From: Candolleomyces eurysporus
Taxonomy: Eukaryota > Basidiomycota > Agaricomycetes > Agaricales > Psathyrellaceae
Assembly (NCBI GenBank): GCA_027579435.1
Contig: JANBPK010000879.1
Coordinates: 1-64,000 of the forward strand
Reading direction: 5' to 3'
DNA: 64,000 bases
The translations under genes and the position numbers were made by a program. Within the stretch, counting starts at the first letter, position 1; each line of letters opens with the position of its first letter. The notes beneath the pieces were generated by a model that saw only the letters and a list, made by a program, of their open reading frames with translations, was not told the origin of the DNA and did not search any database. This document shows positions 1-9,795 of this stretch, one piece after another.

Positions 1-165
1 GTCGGCGGCAGCGAGGAGGGGATTGATGTGGAGGGGCTCGGGGGGACNGGGTACTCGACTATAGTCGGTAGGAGAATCATGGTGCTCAGAGGGTGTAAGG
101 GGCGGAATCGGAGAGGGAGACCGAGAAGAGGATTTCAGCGCGCTTTTCAGGAAAGAGGGCACCAT
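1..165 (-). CDS. N-terminus of unidentified protein, cut by window edge
   Basis: An ATG on the minus strand at 165 opens a frame that runs to the window edge (55 codons). It reads MVPSFLKSALKSSSRSPSP and continues with Pro/Ser-rich, probably disordered sequence containing TPSEHHDSPTDYSRVP. There is one N at 48. Basic SRSPSP-type residues resemble phosphorylated regulatory N-termini, but no domain is visible and I do not recognise the family. It is divergent from the WW-domain gene at 475, leaving about 310 bp for a shared promoter. Coding character is supported only by the open frame and composition. Confidence 0.5.
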   Translation of the reverse strand, partial: MVPSFLKSALKSSSRSPSPIPPLTPSEHHDSPTDYSRVPXPPEPLHINPLLAAAD

Positions 166-474
166 TGAGCTCGATGGTGATGAGTGCAGAAGACAAGAAA
201 GCGACTCTTCCCACGATAATGTCAAGTTGGATCCGTCCTGGCAACTGACAAGCGGTTAGGGGTTGCCGCAGTCCCTGTTTCTGTAAAACAAGTCAATTCA
301 TTGGATTTTCGCGCTTCATCGCTTTGAGAAGTTCATAGTTCTCAGGAATTCCCTCGTCGAGAGAAGATTGAACGACTCGGAGACTATCGTCGGAGTGTGT
401 TGATTTGGAGTTCCGACAGCACTGATCCATCAGTGCAATGACGATGCTCAGTATTCACTTACACTCACCTCGCT

Positions 475-1545
475 ATGTCCGACAAGTCCCAGACGCCCTC
501 GCGAGAAGAATCTCCAGAAGCGAACGATTCCTCTGAAACTCCTAATACCGCTACAGAGGCTTCTGAACAGCCAGCTGCTAGCCAAACACCACGCGCCGAG
601 GAGGAGGACGAGGATGCAAAGGACGAGAAACCAACACCAGCAGAAGACTCATCGTCACAGCAGCAACACGCGTGGCAGGCTATTTTCTCTCCCCAACACA
701 ACGCCTACTACTTCTTCAACAGCCTAACCCAAGAAACAACATGGGTCAACCCTCTGCAAGGATCTGACGCCGCTGCCTCGTCTTCAACACAACCCCAGGA
801 TCCTTCCTCCTCCTCTTCAAAGTCAAATTCGAAATCACGGTCAACATCCCCGGCTCCTGAGGCCGATACCGCCTCTTCTTCTACTGCTACAAACGCAGCT
901 GCTGGTCCGGGGCCGACGTCGCATTATACGGCTCTCCAAGCCGCTGCGATGGCGCAGGGTATCGACCCTGCCCTAGCACACCTCGACCCGTCGCTACTGG
1001 GTCGGATACCTGGGCAACAGACAGACGCTTCAGGTTCGTACCTCTTCCTCTCATCTTCCCTTTNCCCATTCCTGCCGTTTCTATTGGATGAAACCCTCCA
1101 AGTTTCCAATAACCTTTCTCGCGTCCTAACGCTCACTTAACACCCTTCTGCCTCTCCTTTCCTTCTTTTCTCCAGGAATCCCAATGTTCACAGCTAAATT
1201 CAACCGCCACACCGGCACCTTTGCACGCCCCCGACGCCCGCGACCCATNCCCACCTCTCCGANAGCGAACGCGCCAAACGGATGTCGCAATTCTACTTTG
1301 ACGTCGACGCTTGGGAGAAGGACCTAGCCAGTCGTGGCGGGAGTATCAAAAACACCGATCCGTACGGTGCCGGAAATGGGGGTGGAAGTAGTAATGGTGG
1401 AGCAGGAGCGGGAGCAGCAGATGACTGGGAAGACGACGGCCAGGGTGGGAGGAAGAGGAAGAGACCCACGAAGAAGGATTTGGAGAGGTTTAAGGAGCAG
1501 AAGAGGCAGAAGAAGTTGGCGAAGACGGCTTGGTTGAGATCGTAG
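475..1545 (+). CDS. WW-domain protein, two exons
   Basis: Exon 1 (475-1033) begins MSDKSQTPSREESPE and is acidic and Ser-rich. It holds one WW domain at about residues 64-91: HAWQAIFSPQHNAYYFFNS followed by LTQETTWVNP, with both signature Trp residues and the YYF core. The intron is 1034-1175 (GTTCGT...CCAG). Exon 2 (1176-1545) carries the conserved block AKRMSQFYFDVDAWEKD and ends in a Lys/Arg-rich helix (KKDLERFKEQKRQKKLAKTAW) that looks like a nuclear-localisation or RNA-binding tail. WW domains bind proline-rich partners; this architecture is typical of fungal WW proteins near splicing and transcription, which is inference. Exon 2 is out of frame by two bases between its start and FYFDV. 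Dropping one C of the C5 run at 1227-1231 and the N at 1249 restores a continuous frame, so I read this as sequence error. Confidence 0.8.
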
Positions 1546-2992
1546 AATTCGGCTTTTCTGTTCTGGATTGGATCGATGTGGTCCTTGAAGGTTGGCCGTA
1601 CGCCCTGATTGACGCACAATGGTCCTCCATCTATCATGTTAAGTACAGAGGGTAACAAATTCGCCGGTCTTGGGGTAGTACGAGCTTAGTACATAGGGAA
1701 TGATGAGTACCTGGGAGTTGCCCGCGGGCACCAAGTACTAGTACATCAGCCGGAACACGTAGGCTTGGTATTTAATTTGTACGGGCTGGGGCTACGCATG
1801 TTGTATATTCAATTATGGGAGGAACTACTTAATATTGAATATGGGACCTGGCAATGTCTGCAACGACCACGGTCGCTGACTAACGACACCGCCACCTCAA
1901 ATCTATGCCCCCAGAGCAATAAGCACCAGTCATAATAGCTACTCGAGCAAATTTAAATAGCTTAGATGACTATATGAATAAAAAGTCACTTGTATTCTCC
2001 TATTTTCATGTTGGGGGACATAGTTCCACACACCCCGGTGCAATCAATCACCCAAAATTGGCAGGGGCACAGGCGCAGGCTTGGAATAGGGGCTTATGAC
2101 TTGCGGTACACATTCCGAGAGCTGCTCTGGACGTATCGCTCCAAGACGCGCTCAGTCAGTTTTTGTGGCAAAAATCTAGCTTTTGTTAAGAGGAATTTCT
2201 GAAATTCAGCCTGGGTCGCGAGATGCAACCGTCAGCCACCTCTTAAACACACTCAATTTTGAATTCCTATTAACAGTTTATTCTTTCTACTCTAAAACTG
2301 CTATAAATGCATTTATCATTGCAGAATATGTGTTGTGGAGCTCATAAAGTGTACCGGACACAATCGCAGGTTATTTGAGCGGGAGGTAAATAGAGCCAAA
2401 CAGACCGCAAGGCTCGCAGGGATTGCCAGGTCCCATTGAATAGGGTATTGGATACGTATATTACATGAGATGGTGGAGATTGCACGATAGGTCATGATGT
2501 TGAGCTGAGATCCGGTGACTAGACTCCACCGCATTTGGTGTGTGACCCGGCTAGCTTGCGCGCTCAAAAATCGAATCGCGCAGATTATGCAAACGACTGT
2601 AATCCGTGCTGGTCCAGGTTTGATGCCGTTTGATTGCCGTTCCAACTTTTGCGACATTTTAATACATACCGATTGCTTAGGCTACATGGTATTTAATGGA
2701 GACGCCCAAGCNAAAAAAAAAAAGCGGAAAGGCCCCCACTGCGCTCCCTGCAAATCGTGATACGCTGTTAAATGAAAACTATGAGTCTCTCGTGCGAGTA
2801 TCATTTGTCCCCGCCTGAGCACTGTAGATTCTAAGGACTGCGTTCTGCTTCTTGCGGTGGTATGTTGTAAAGGTACGGCGGGCTGGACCGTGAGCTCGTC
2901 ATGGACGTTTTGTCCTTGTAGCAGGAAGCTTCGACCTGTAGTTCAGAATCAGATTATTGATAATTCAATTCTTCCCTTGTCATTTATCCTCA
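1546..2992. other. Gene-poor stretch, 1.4 kb
   Basis: Short open frames occur on both strands, but none has splice-linked partners, domain signatures or biased composition. There is an A-run beside an N at 2712. I see no gene, RNA or mobile-element signature here. Confidence 0.6.
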
Positions 2993-3556
2993 CAGCAACC
3001 GACGAAACGATAGACCCACTTTACAGAAATCACTGTAGTTGATCTTGTTTAGTTGTGGAGCTGTACAAACAAAACTATACCCAATTCAGTAGGCTGCATT
3101 TCATTCTATCTCGACAAGCTCTGGTCAAAAGTCAACCACCATCATGTACCAGTGCGTCATTGAATATATACCCCAGGCTAATATGTACAACAGCATTATC
3201 AATTTCTCACTTCCCTCAACTTCAAGCATGGGCAATCGCCGTCACATTTCCAAAGGTGTGAAGGAGCAACTCGTCGTGATGTCTGCGTACATGAAACCTA
3301 AGAAAGTTGGTTGAACATGCACCTTGCACCCAATTAAAATTTTATCCTATCCCTAGCTCCGTGTGGGATCCATGGAGAAAGCAGGTTGCTTGGATCCGGC
3401 GACGACACTGAGCTGTTGGTTGAGAATGGACGCGCTGGTTGAGAATGAAACGCAGCCTACTAAATTAGGCATAGTTTTATTTGTACAGCTCCACAACTAA
3501 ACAAGATCAACTACAGTGATTTCTGTAAAGTGGGTCTATCGTTTCGTCGGTTGCTG
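2993..3556. repeat. 564-bp fold-back: 115-nt inverted arms, 334-nt spacer
   Basis: The left arm (2993-3107) and right arm (3442-3556) are reverse complements. The outer roughly 80 bases match exactly, starting CAGCAACCGACGAAACGATA. I count five mismatches in 115, all transitions and all in the inner part. The right arm lies just after the donor that ends the motif exon of gene copy A (3569), so a minus-strand transcript of A would run through both arms and could fold into a long hairpin. No convincing target-site duplication flanks the element. It could be a MITE-like insertion or an inverted duplication of the 3' end of gene A. Confidence 0.85.
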
Positions 3557-3568
3557 CAATAGACATAC

Positions 3569-4110
3569 CTTCCTCGCCCGTGTTGCGAGCCTCTGCTGCT
3601 CCTCTTGCGGTATGGAATGTGACATTGTTCGTGTGGATGTAGGTGTAGCGGTCTATGCTGAAATGGTGTGCTTGAGGAAAGAACGAAGACGCGGCACTCG
3701 TAGTCGGTGGGGTACTCGCTGAGGACGCACTCGAGCTGGGGTCTTGGACAGCTCGCTCCTCTCCAGAGCCATGAAGGGTCGATGCTTGTTGAATATGTCA
3801 GCACATCCTTCAATGATATTTCGTGTAAAGCCTGTTGCGTACCATTCCTCAATTTTGACGCTTCCCCTAGGGCCGGAATGATTTCGGCTAGTCCTTCTGA
3901 TGTGATAGGTGCAGCTGGTCTTTGTGGTTTTCGCAGGTTCCGCAAGAATTGGCTCGACCTTGACATCGCCCTCGGGTCGAGTACCCTAGGCAATGGATTA
4001 GGGGCCTGGAGCTGTGGGACTGCTACTTCCTCTACATTAACGTCGCCTGCCTTGGAACGAAGGAAAGTCGAGAAGCGTTTAAACGGTGTTCGTCTTGGGG
4101 TGGTGGCCAT
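3569..4110 (-). pseudogene. MATP-family copy A, decayed
   Basis: This is the first of three minus-strand relatives (A, B, C). It begins MATTPRRTPFKRFSTFLR, matching MATPSKRSPFSR in B and MATPLRRTRLRR in C, and has the shared FLRNLRKPQR block (FWRRLRKPRR in B, FWRRRRTRR in C). The motif segment SSFFPQAHHFSIDRYTYIHT followed by NNVTFHTA lies at 3590-3680. It is in a different frame from the 5' part, so a one-base frameshift or an unseen intron separates them. The first-intron donor used in B and C (GAAG then GT) reads GAAG then GA here. The exon ends in a donor GTATGT after codons for TGEEG, and no credible third exon follows; the fold-back repeat sits there instead. I call it a pseudogene from frameshift, lost donor and missing tail. 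Function unknown. Confidence 0.5.
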
Positions 4111-5200
4111 GTCGATCGTGGGAGGTTGGTAGCGTCGAGGAGGGGAGGGCGATTCTGGGGAAGCATACTGTATCCGGGTAAAGCTGTAAATTTGGCCACT
4201 TTTGGTGGATTGCGGTACACACGCTCACGGCCTTTCGGCCACGTTGCTAAGTCATGGGAACGAGCGCTTGTTGAATACAGGGCAGATATGACCCTCTGCC
4301 ATGAAACTTCGCGTTCAAGCCTAAAATTACTGTTCAAAAAATGGGAGAATCTGCTATTTGGAAGCCTCTCTTACGTTGTAGGGACATTTTGAACAGGACT
4401 ACCAACGCATAAAATTGTGCGATCGACATTTAGCGCCCTGTTCTGAGTGGAGCTTGAAATTGATTGAAGGAACATTCCAGACCCCTGAGTCCACATCTCG
4501 CCACCGCCTCTCCTGGGTCTCACATTTCTCATCCCCATCTATCACAGGCAGTAGGTCGATGGAGCGCATATACGAATTACAGAGCGTTACGCACCACCGC
4601 ACTGATTCACACAGTGTTTAAACATTGCAGGAGATGGCGACCGCCTGGCAGTTCGAGTGTGTTCAAGGATAAGCCGTATACGGCTGAAGTCGGTTTCAAT
4701 ACTTTCCAGAACTCCCTTGAGCTCATGACCTCTTTTACTCACAAGTGGAATCGGCTGGGTATAAGAAGTCGGGACTCGGAACTCTCGTATTATCTCGACG
4801 GTAGAGGTCTAGTGTTAGTGCCCATAGACTTGAAGCTTTGTGTATGCAAGTAAAATGCCTACTTGTTTCCATGACGGTCGCATGCTTGTTTCTAGACGCG
4901 GTCAGAACCTCAGCCCAGCTGCCAGTATCCGCTACTAGTAATCCAGCTACCAGCTTAATAGTCCTGACATTGCGACTTTGAGATAAGCTGGCTTCTTGTC
5001 CTTCCGCTGAATGTCGNTTTTTTGTTTTGACGCATATTGTATCCAACAAATCTCTCTGTAAGATACATCCTGGCAGTACGGCGTGCACACTAGCTGTTTA
5101 GTGATATGCATTCCCCCTGCAGCGAGAATAACAGAAGGAAAAGAACGTGAATTGGGACAATTTGACGACCGAACCACGGCACTTCACTCACATCAAAGGA
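4111..5200. other. Spacer between family copies A and B
   Basis: Contains the upstream region of copy A and nothing else I can support. Short open frames on both strands lack splice-linked partners or recognisable domains. A T-run next to an N lies at 5017. Confidence 0.55.
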
Positions 5201-6623
5201 TCAATCACTGCCTGACCTCACACAGCCAAGGGCTGTGAGGTGTAAAAAAAAAAAGAACAGGAGATGCTGTTGAAGTGTATCTAATTCTAATTTCAGCTCT
5301 ATGGGGGCAATTGCTGTGTCCAAGCGCCCCAGTTCCATGTTGGCTAAGCCGCGCTGCAATTTGGATGCGGCGCTTGAGGCCCGTCCCCCCACGATAGCTT
5401 CCGAGTGTCCTTCTGGAAGTACCGGGGCACTTCGATCTGTGGTTCCGGATCAAAGTATCAGCGATTCGTTAGTTACAAAGACGAATATTTTGAGTCGACG
5501 TACCTTCCTCGTCAAGGCCAACACTACGGCGAGTCTCTGGAGCTGCAGTTGAAGTAGTATTGAACGTCACATTTGTCGCTTGGATGGTTTTGAAATGCCC
5601 TATGCCGAACTGCTGCGCATTGGGGAAGAGCGAGGTCACTGTCGTGGCTGTAGCAGCAACGACAGTCAGATTTGGCGAAACGTCCTTTGGAATTGCGATT
5701 TCACTGAGGGCATCTTCTAAACCTGTGGGGAGCGGCCGATGCTTCGCACGGCAGGAGCCGAAGCATTTTGCGGGGCTTCGGCGGCACCAGGGTTTCAGCT
5801 TTAGGCGCTCACCGTGCTGTGTCCTGCCCCCAGCAGACCACATCTCAGCCCAGAGTGAATGGGTGGCACAGAATCGGGAGGGGATGGCCACACAAGGAGG
5901 ATGGGAGATTGTAGGGATGAAAAGAACTGAATGAGAGAAAAAGGATAACTGAGACGTACTTAATAAATGTCCGATGGAGGAGGATGAAGAGATAGGAAGG
6001 TAAGCCCAAAGTGAGCAGACGGCACAGAACCGGATGGACTGCCGACGAAAGGAGGGAAATCAGGACGGACGTTTGCGAAAGGCTGAGGAGATAGAAAGTG
6101 ATAGCGCCGCGCGGCACTGAATATGATGGTGGAGTAGGACGAACACGTTGGAATGGCAGACGGGAAACAAGCTGAGCTGCGACGTGGTCTTGGCATTTTT
6201 GGACCTTATTAAATACCCTCGGCCAAATGCCTCGGCAATCACAGCTCGATCGCACGGCGCGTCTATCGCAAGATCCTGGAGAAATCGTGTTGTTAGTTAT
6301 GTATTGCTCAGGCAATTGCCTTGCAGTGCGCGTACCTTCACTCGATGTAAGCTCTTCCCTGGGCCCTGGGTGTAGCCGAGACTTCGTATTGTGTTCTGAG
6401 GCAGGCGGCATGACCAGTACGACCCGCTGAGAGTCTCGCCTTCGTGGTTTGCGCAGACGTCTCCAGAACGATGGAGCTCCCTTCGCCACGAGATCTGTTG
6501 CAACTGGAGCGGGGGAAGGGCTAGAGTGCGCATTCCCCGTCTCTCTTTTACGCCAGCAGTAGTGCTGGGACGAAGAAGGATCGATATGCGACTGAAGGGC
6601 GATCGTTTCGATGGGGTAGCCAT
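5201..6623 (-). pseudogene. MATP-family copy B, one frameshift, long intron
   Basis: Three exons by comparison with copy C. Exon 1 (6336-6623) starts MATPSKRSPFSRISILLRPS. After VKERR the homology continues in another frame (GAPSFWRRLRKPRRRDSQR), so a one-base indel breaks it: the exon is 288 nt where phase 1 is needed. Exon 2 (5504-5722) reads GLEDALSEIAIPKD and then the family motif SLFPNAQQFGIGHFKTIQ followed by ATNVTFN. Exon 3 (5201-5436) reads DRSAPVLPEGHSEAI and ends in a poly-Phe tract from a T-run. Intron 1 is about 613 nt, against about 74 nt in C, so something may have been inserted there. If the frameshift is an assembly error, this is a 247-aa gene. Confidence 0.5.
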
Positions 6624-7156
6624 GTCGAGCGTTTTGCAGGTCGTTAGAGGTCAGGAGAGCAGTCTTGAGCAACCAGTAGAATGAGAAGGTGGAGAAGAGA
6701 GAGCTGTAAAGCGCATACCAATCTATATTGAACTGCTCAGGTCCACAGCCTTGACGCACATGGCTGAACCTCATCCGGGGTAACAGGGGCTTGCTGAAGG
6801 CAGTTCGAGCGAGTGACTTTGCCTCGAGCTTCGTCGCAGAGTCGCGGATGCCATTGAGGGTGGGAAATGAAATGAGCTCGCTGGATGAGCGCCGCTCTGG
6901 TATCTTGTGAGCCCGTGGATAGGAATTATCGTTGGACAAAGTTGTGCGAGAGGGATTTAGCGCCACACATAGATCAAGCGGAGCTTTATTTAAATGGACA
7001 CCTTCTCTTTCCCTTGGCCCCTAATTCGCTAATTTTAACGTCCTAGTCAAAAGCCGCAGGGAAGCGCTTAACGGTGTCCAGATCTGCATAAGATTGGCAG
7101 TGCGTAATTACATTGATCGGATCTAGGTAAGTATATAGGTGGCAACGATTCATTTT

Positions 7157-8027
7157 TCATTTACGTTTTATGATAGGCGGTGAAAAAAAAAAAAGCGGCA
7201 ATGCTACACGTTGTAGCAGTACTGGTACCATGCTGGCGGAACGTTGCCCAGATGTGCGTCTGTTCATGCTTGAAGCCGTCAATGATCGCGACAAGCGTTC
7301 ACCGTGCCTTTCTTGAATGAGCAGGACACTTCGATCTATATTTTCGAAATATGAGGCATTGTACTGTTAGGCACCGCCAATGTGAATCGGGTTTTGTTAA
7401 ACTCACCTCCTTCAGGAATGGGGACCTCTGAAACTACTAGGGTCGCATTGTTGAACGTGACATTTGTCGTTTGGATTTGGTAGAAACGCTCTACGCTGAA
7501 ATCCCGAGCGTTATTGAAGAGGGAACTTGAAGCCGTGGCTTCTATGGCGCTTGGACTCGTCAAGACCTTCGGAATCGCATGGGCATGGAGCTCCTCTTCA
7601 CTGCATAATTCAACGTCGCTCTCGGGTCTCACATTAGAGCCTAGAGTCGTAACTTAAATTACGATGTATCAGCACNTTTTTATCGTCCTTTGTGGATACC
7701 GATAGGTTACTTACCTTCTCTCGATATAGGCTTGGCGCTGAGTTCATCGACAGCACTCAGCGCAGATGTATATGAGGAGCTTCGCTCTTCTGAAGCGGGA
7801 GATACGGGCGGCGGTATGAACTGCTGAGAGTCGAACCTCCGTGTTCTGCGTCGGCGCCAAAATGACGGAACAGGACTCGAAGGTGTAGATGTCGTGTCGA
7901 GTGTGCTGGGCGCTGAAGAAGGCTTGGGCTTCTCAGTTGCGGTTTCTTCGACACCATTGTTTGACGTTCTTGGACGAAACAGATCCGAGAGGCGTCTAAG
8001 ACGCGTTCGTCTCAATGGGGTGGCCAT
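7157..8027 (-). CDS. MATP-family copy C, intact 241-codon protein of unknown function
   Basis: Three exons close exactly in frame: 7715-8027 (313 nt), 7407-7640 (234 nt) and 7157-7335 (179 nt), total 726 nt. Donors are GTAAGT and GTGAGT; acceptors are CTCTAG and ATATAG. Exon 1 gives a basic N-terminus (MATPLRRTRLRRLSDLFRPR), a Ser/Pro linker and SFWRRRRTRR. Exon 2 holds the family motif SSLFNNARDFSVERFYQIQ followed by TTNVTFNNA. Exon 3 begins DRSVLLIQERHGERLS and ends after a 12-base T-run. There is no signal peptide or membrane segment. The motif (aromatic, N-A, aromatic, alternating hydrophobics, N-V-T-F) resembles the short segment that often precedes NACHT or other STAND domains in agaricomycete proteins, but no NTPase domain is present here. 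That link is inference. The long T-run near the stop makes the C-terminus uncertain. Confidence 0.6.
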
Positions 8028-8650
8028 GTCGAGTGTTTTGCAGGTCGTAGGCGATGGAGATAGGGATATGGAGGGAGCCGTAGAGTGAAAGGGTGGGAAA
8101 AAAAGGAAGATTCACCGACCAGACTATCGATATGCTCAGAGTGTCCACAGCTTTTAGTCACGTTGGCACCTCGTGTCTGACAGGCGTTTGTCGAAAACCA
8201 GTTCATAATAGACACTCTGCATCGAGATTCGTCTTGGTGCTGAGGTCTCCGTAGAGGATGCTAGAATTAATCACTGTGAGACAGTGGATCTATCATGCCA
8301 AGGCCACCTAGCTTGGGATTAGCAACGGGCAAAGTCAAGGCAAAGTTGTCGATTGTCTTTAGCGCCCTGATTCAAGCGAAGTTCCAAACTTCGGAACTGG
8401 GAGCTGAACACTCAAGCCCAACCACCCAGCGTCGTGGCGTTTCATGGCAATCGAAGGCGTATAGCGGTGCACGACTGTACCTTGACCTGTTTGAATATTT
8501 TGTGGAAACAAAGGCTGGTACATAATCTCTAGGCGCAGTGTGCCCTCGGATCCCGACGGAAGCACCTCAGTGTATTCAGCTTTACAAGTGCAAGGGTGAT
8601 TACACATTTCGAGGGCTCAGTGATGGTGAACAAAAAGAAACAAATCTATT

Positions 8651-8744
8651 GGGCCTGACCGGGAATTGAACCCGGGACCTCCTCGAATTCGAAATTGGCA
8701 GGTGCCTTCCCTAACAAGGAATCATACTACTAGACCATCAGGCC
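8651..8744 (-). tRNA. tRNA-Pro(AGG) with intron, copy 1
   Basis: Read on the minus strand, the acceptor stem GGCCTGA pairs with TCAGGCC. The D arm is TGGTCTAGTAGTA, the anticodon stem CCTTG pairs with CGAGG, and the loop TTAGGG gives anticodon AGG (about 8710-8712). The T arm contains GGTTCAATTCC. An intron of about 22 nt interrupts the anticodon loop one base 3' of the anticodon, the canonical nuclear position. The mature sequence is identical to the copy at 9404. Confidence 0.95.
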
Positions 8745-9403
8745 GATGGGATTGCTTTCTCCGCCGGCTCTGCCGGTCGCTACACTCGAGGTAATGTGAA
8801 CAGATATTTTGAAAGCAACGTGTAAAGGGTACGTCGAATGAACCCACAAAAGTATGACTCCTTCACTAGCATCCGAGTCTGAGGAAATGAACCAATAGGG
8901 TAGTGCCCAAGAAAGCTTCTCGTAAGGTGGTACTTCAGTACGACCCGGTTTTTTCTCTTCGACAGACAGCTCGTTGAAGAGAATTATCTAGTATCTCCCT
9001 CGAATCCGGCCTTTTTGTCCAAAGATTAACGGTCTTGGCAACTAGTGCCGCTTCAGTTCTGCGTCTACTTGACAAAAGGCTTTCTGCAGATGTCGACGTT
9101 TACGAACCACTCCAATGGTAGGGAACCGAACACTCCATTCTGTCAAATGCCCGACTCTGTCGCCAGGGCCTTCTACAAGAAAGATGCGTTCACCGTCTCC
9201 AGCAACTTACTGGGGTGGAACGCCGTGCTTTGATACCAAACGACGTCACAAAAGCAACAATTCCTTCGTAATCGATGGTCGGTATGCTTGGATTTTGCTC
9301 CCGGAAAAACCATAGAATGATACTCGGAGCTGACTCGGAGGTTGGTTAGGAAAGAAACACGATCCATTCGTCTTGCTTAAAGAGNAAAAAAAGAAACCAA
9401 TCA

Positions 9404-9490
9404 GGGCCTGACCGGGAATTGAACCCGGGACCTCCTCGAAACGATGGCTGTACACCCTAACAAGGAATCATACTACTAGACCATCAGGCC
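9404..9490 (-). tRNA. tRNA-Pro(AGG) with intron, copy 2
   Basis: Same mature sequence and anticodon AGG as the gene 660 bp away. The intron is about 15 nt and unrelated in sequence to that of copy 1. The discriminator base is C and CCA is not encoded. Tandem, same strand. Confidence 0.95.
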
Positions 9491-9795
9491 GATACGAAAG
9501 ATGACGGCTCTAACATCCACTAGACGCGAGGTAAAGCCTATCTGACGATAAAGGGGACTTCCCTCGTCTCTCAGAGCCGTGCCTTCCAGTCATCACGAAA
9601 AGAACAAACGCGCTTCAAGTTGACGTTAACATGAATGTACAAAAGAACAAAGCGAACCGATGTTCACAGATCATCTGACGACCGGCGAACAAACTCATCT
9701 AATCACCCCCAGCCATAAACTCAGCCAGGGTTCCTTGGAGCTGACCGTGGTGTCCGGATCCCTTGGGAGGTTTGATAACCAGGTCAGCTTGTTGT

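Noticed and set aside
5845..6966. A 373-codon minus-strand open frame as one gene
   Set aside because: Its middle part is exon 1 of family copy B in the shifted frame; the rest is upstream and intron sequence. Length alone misleads here.
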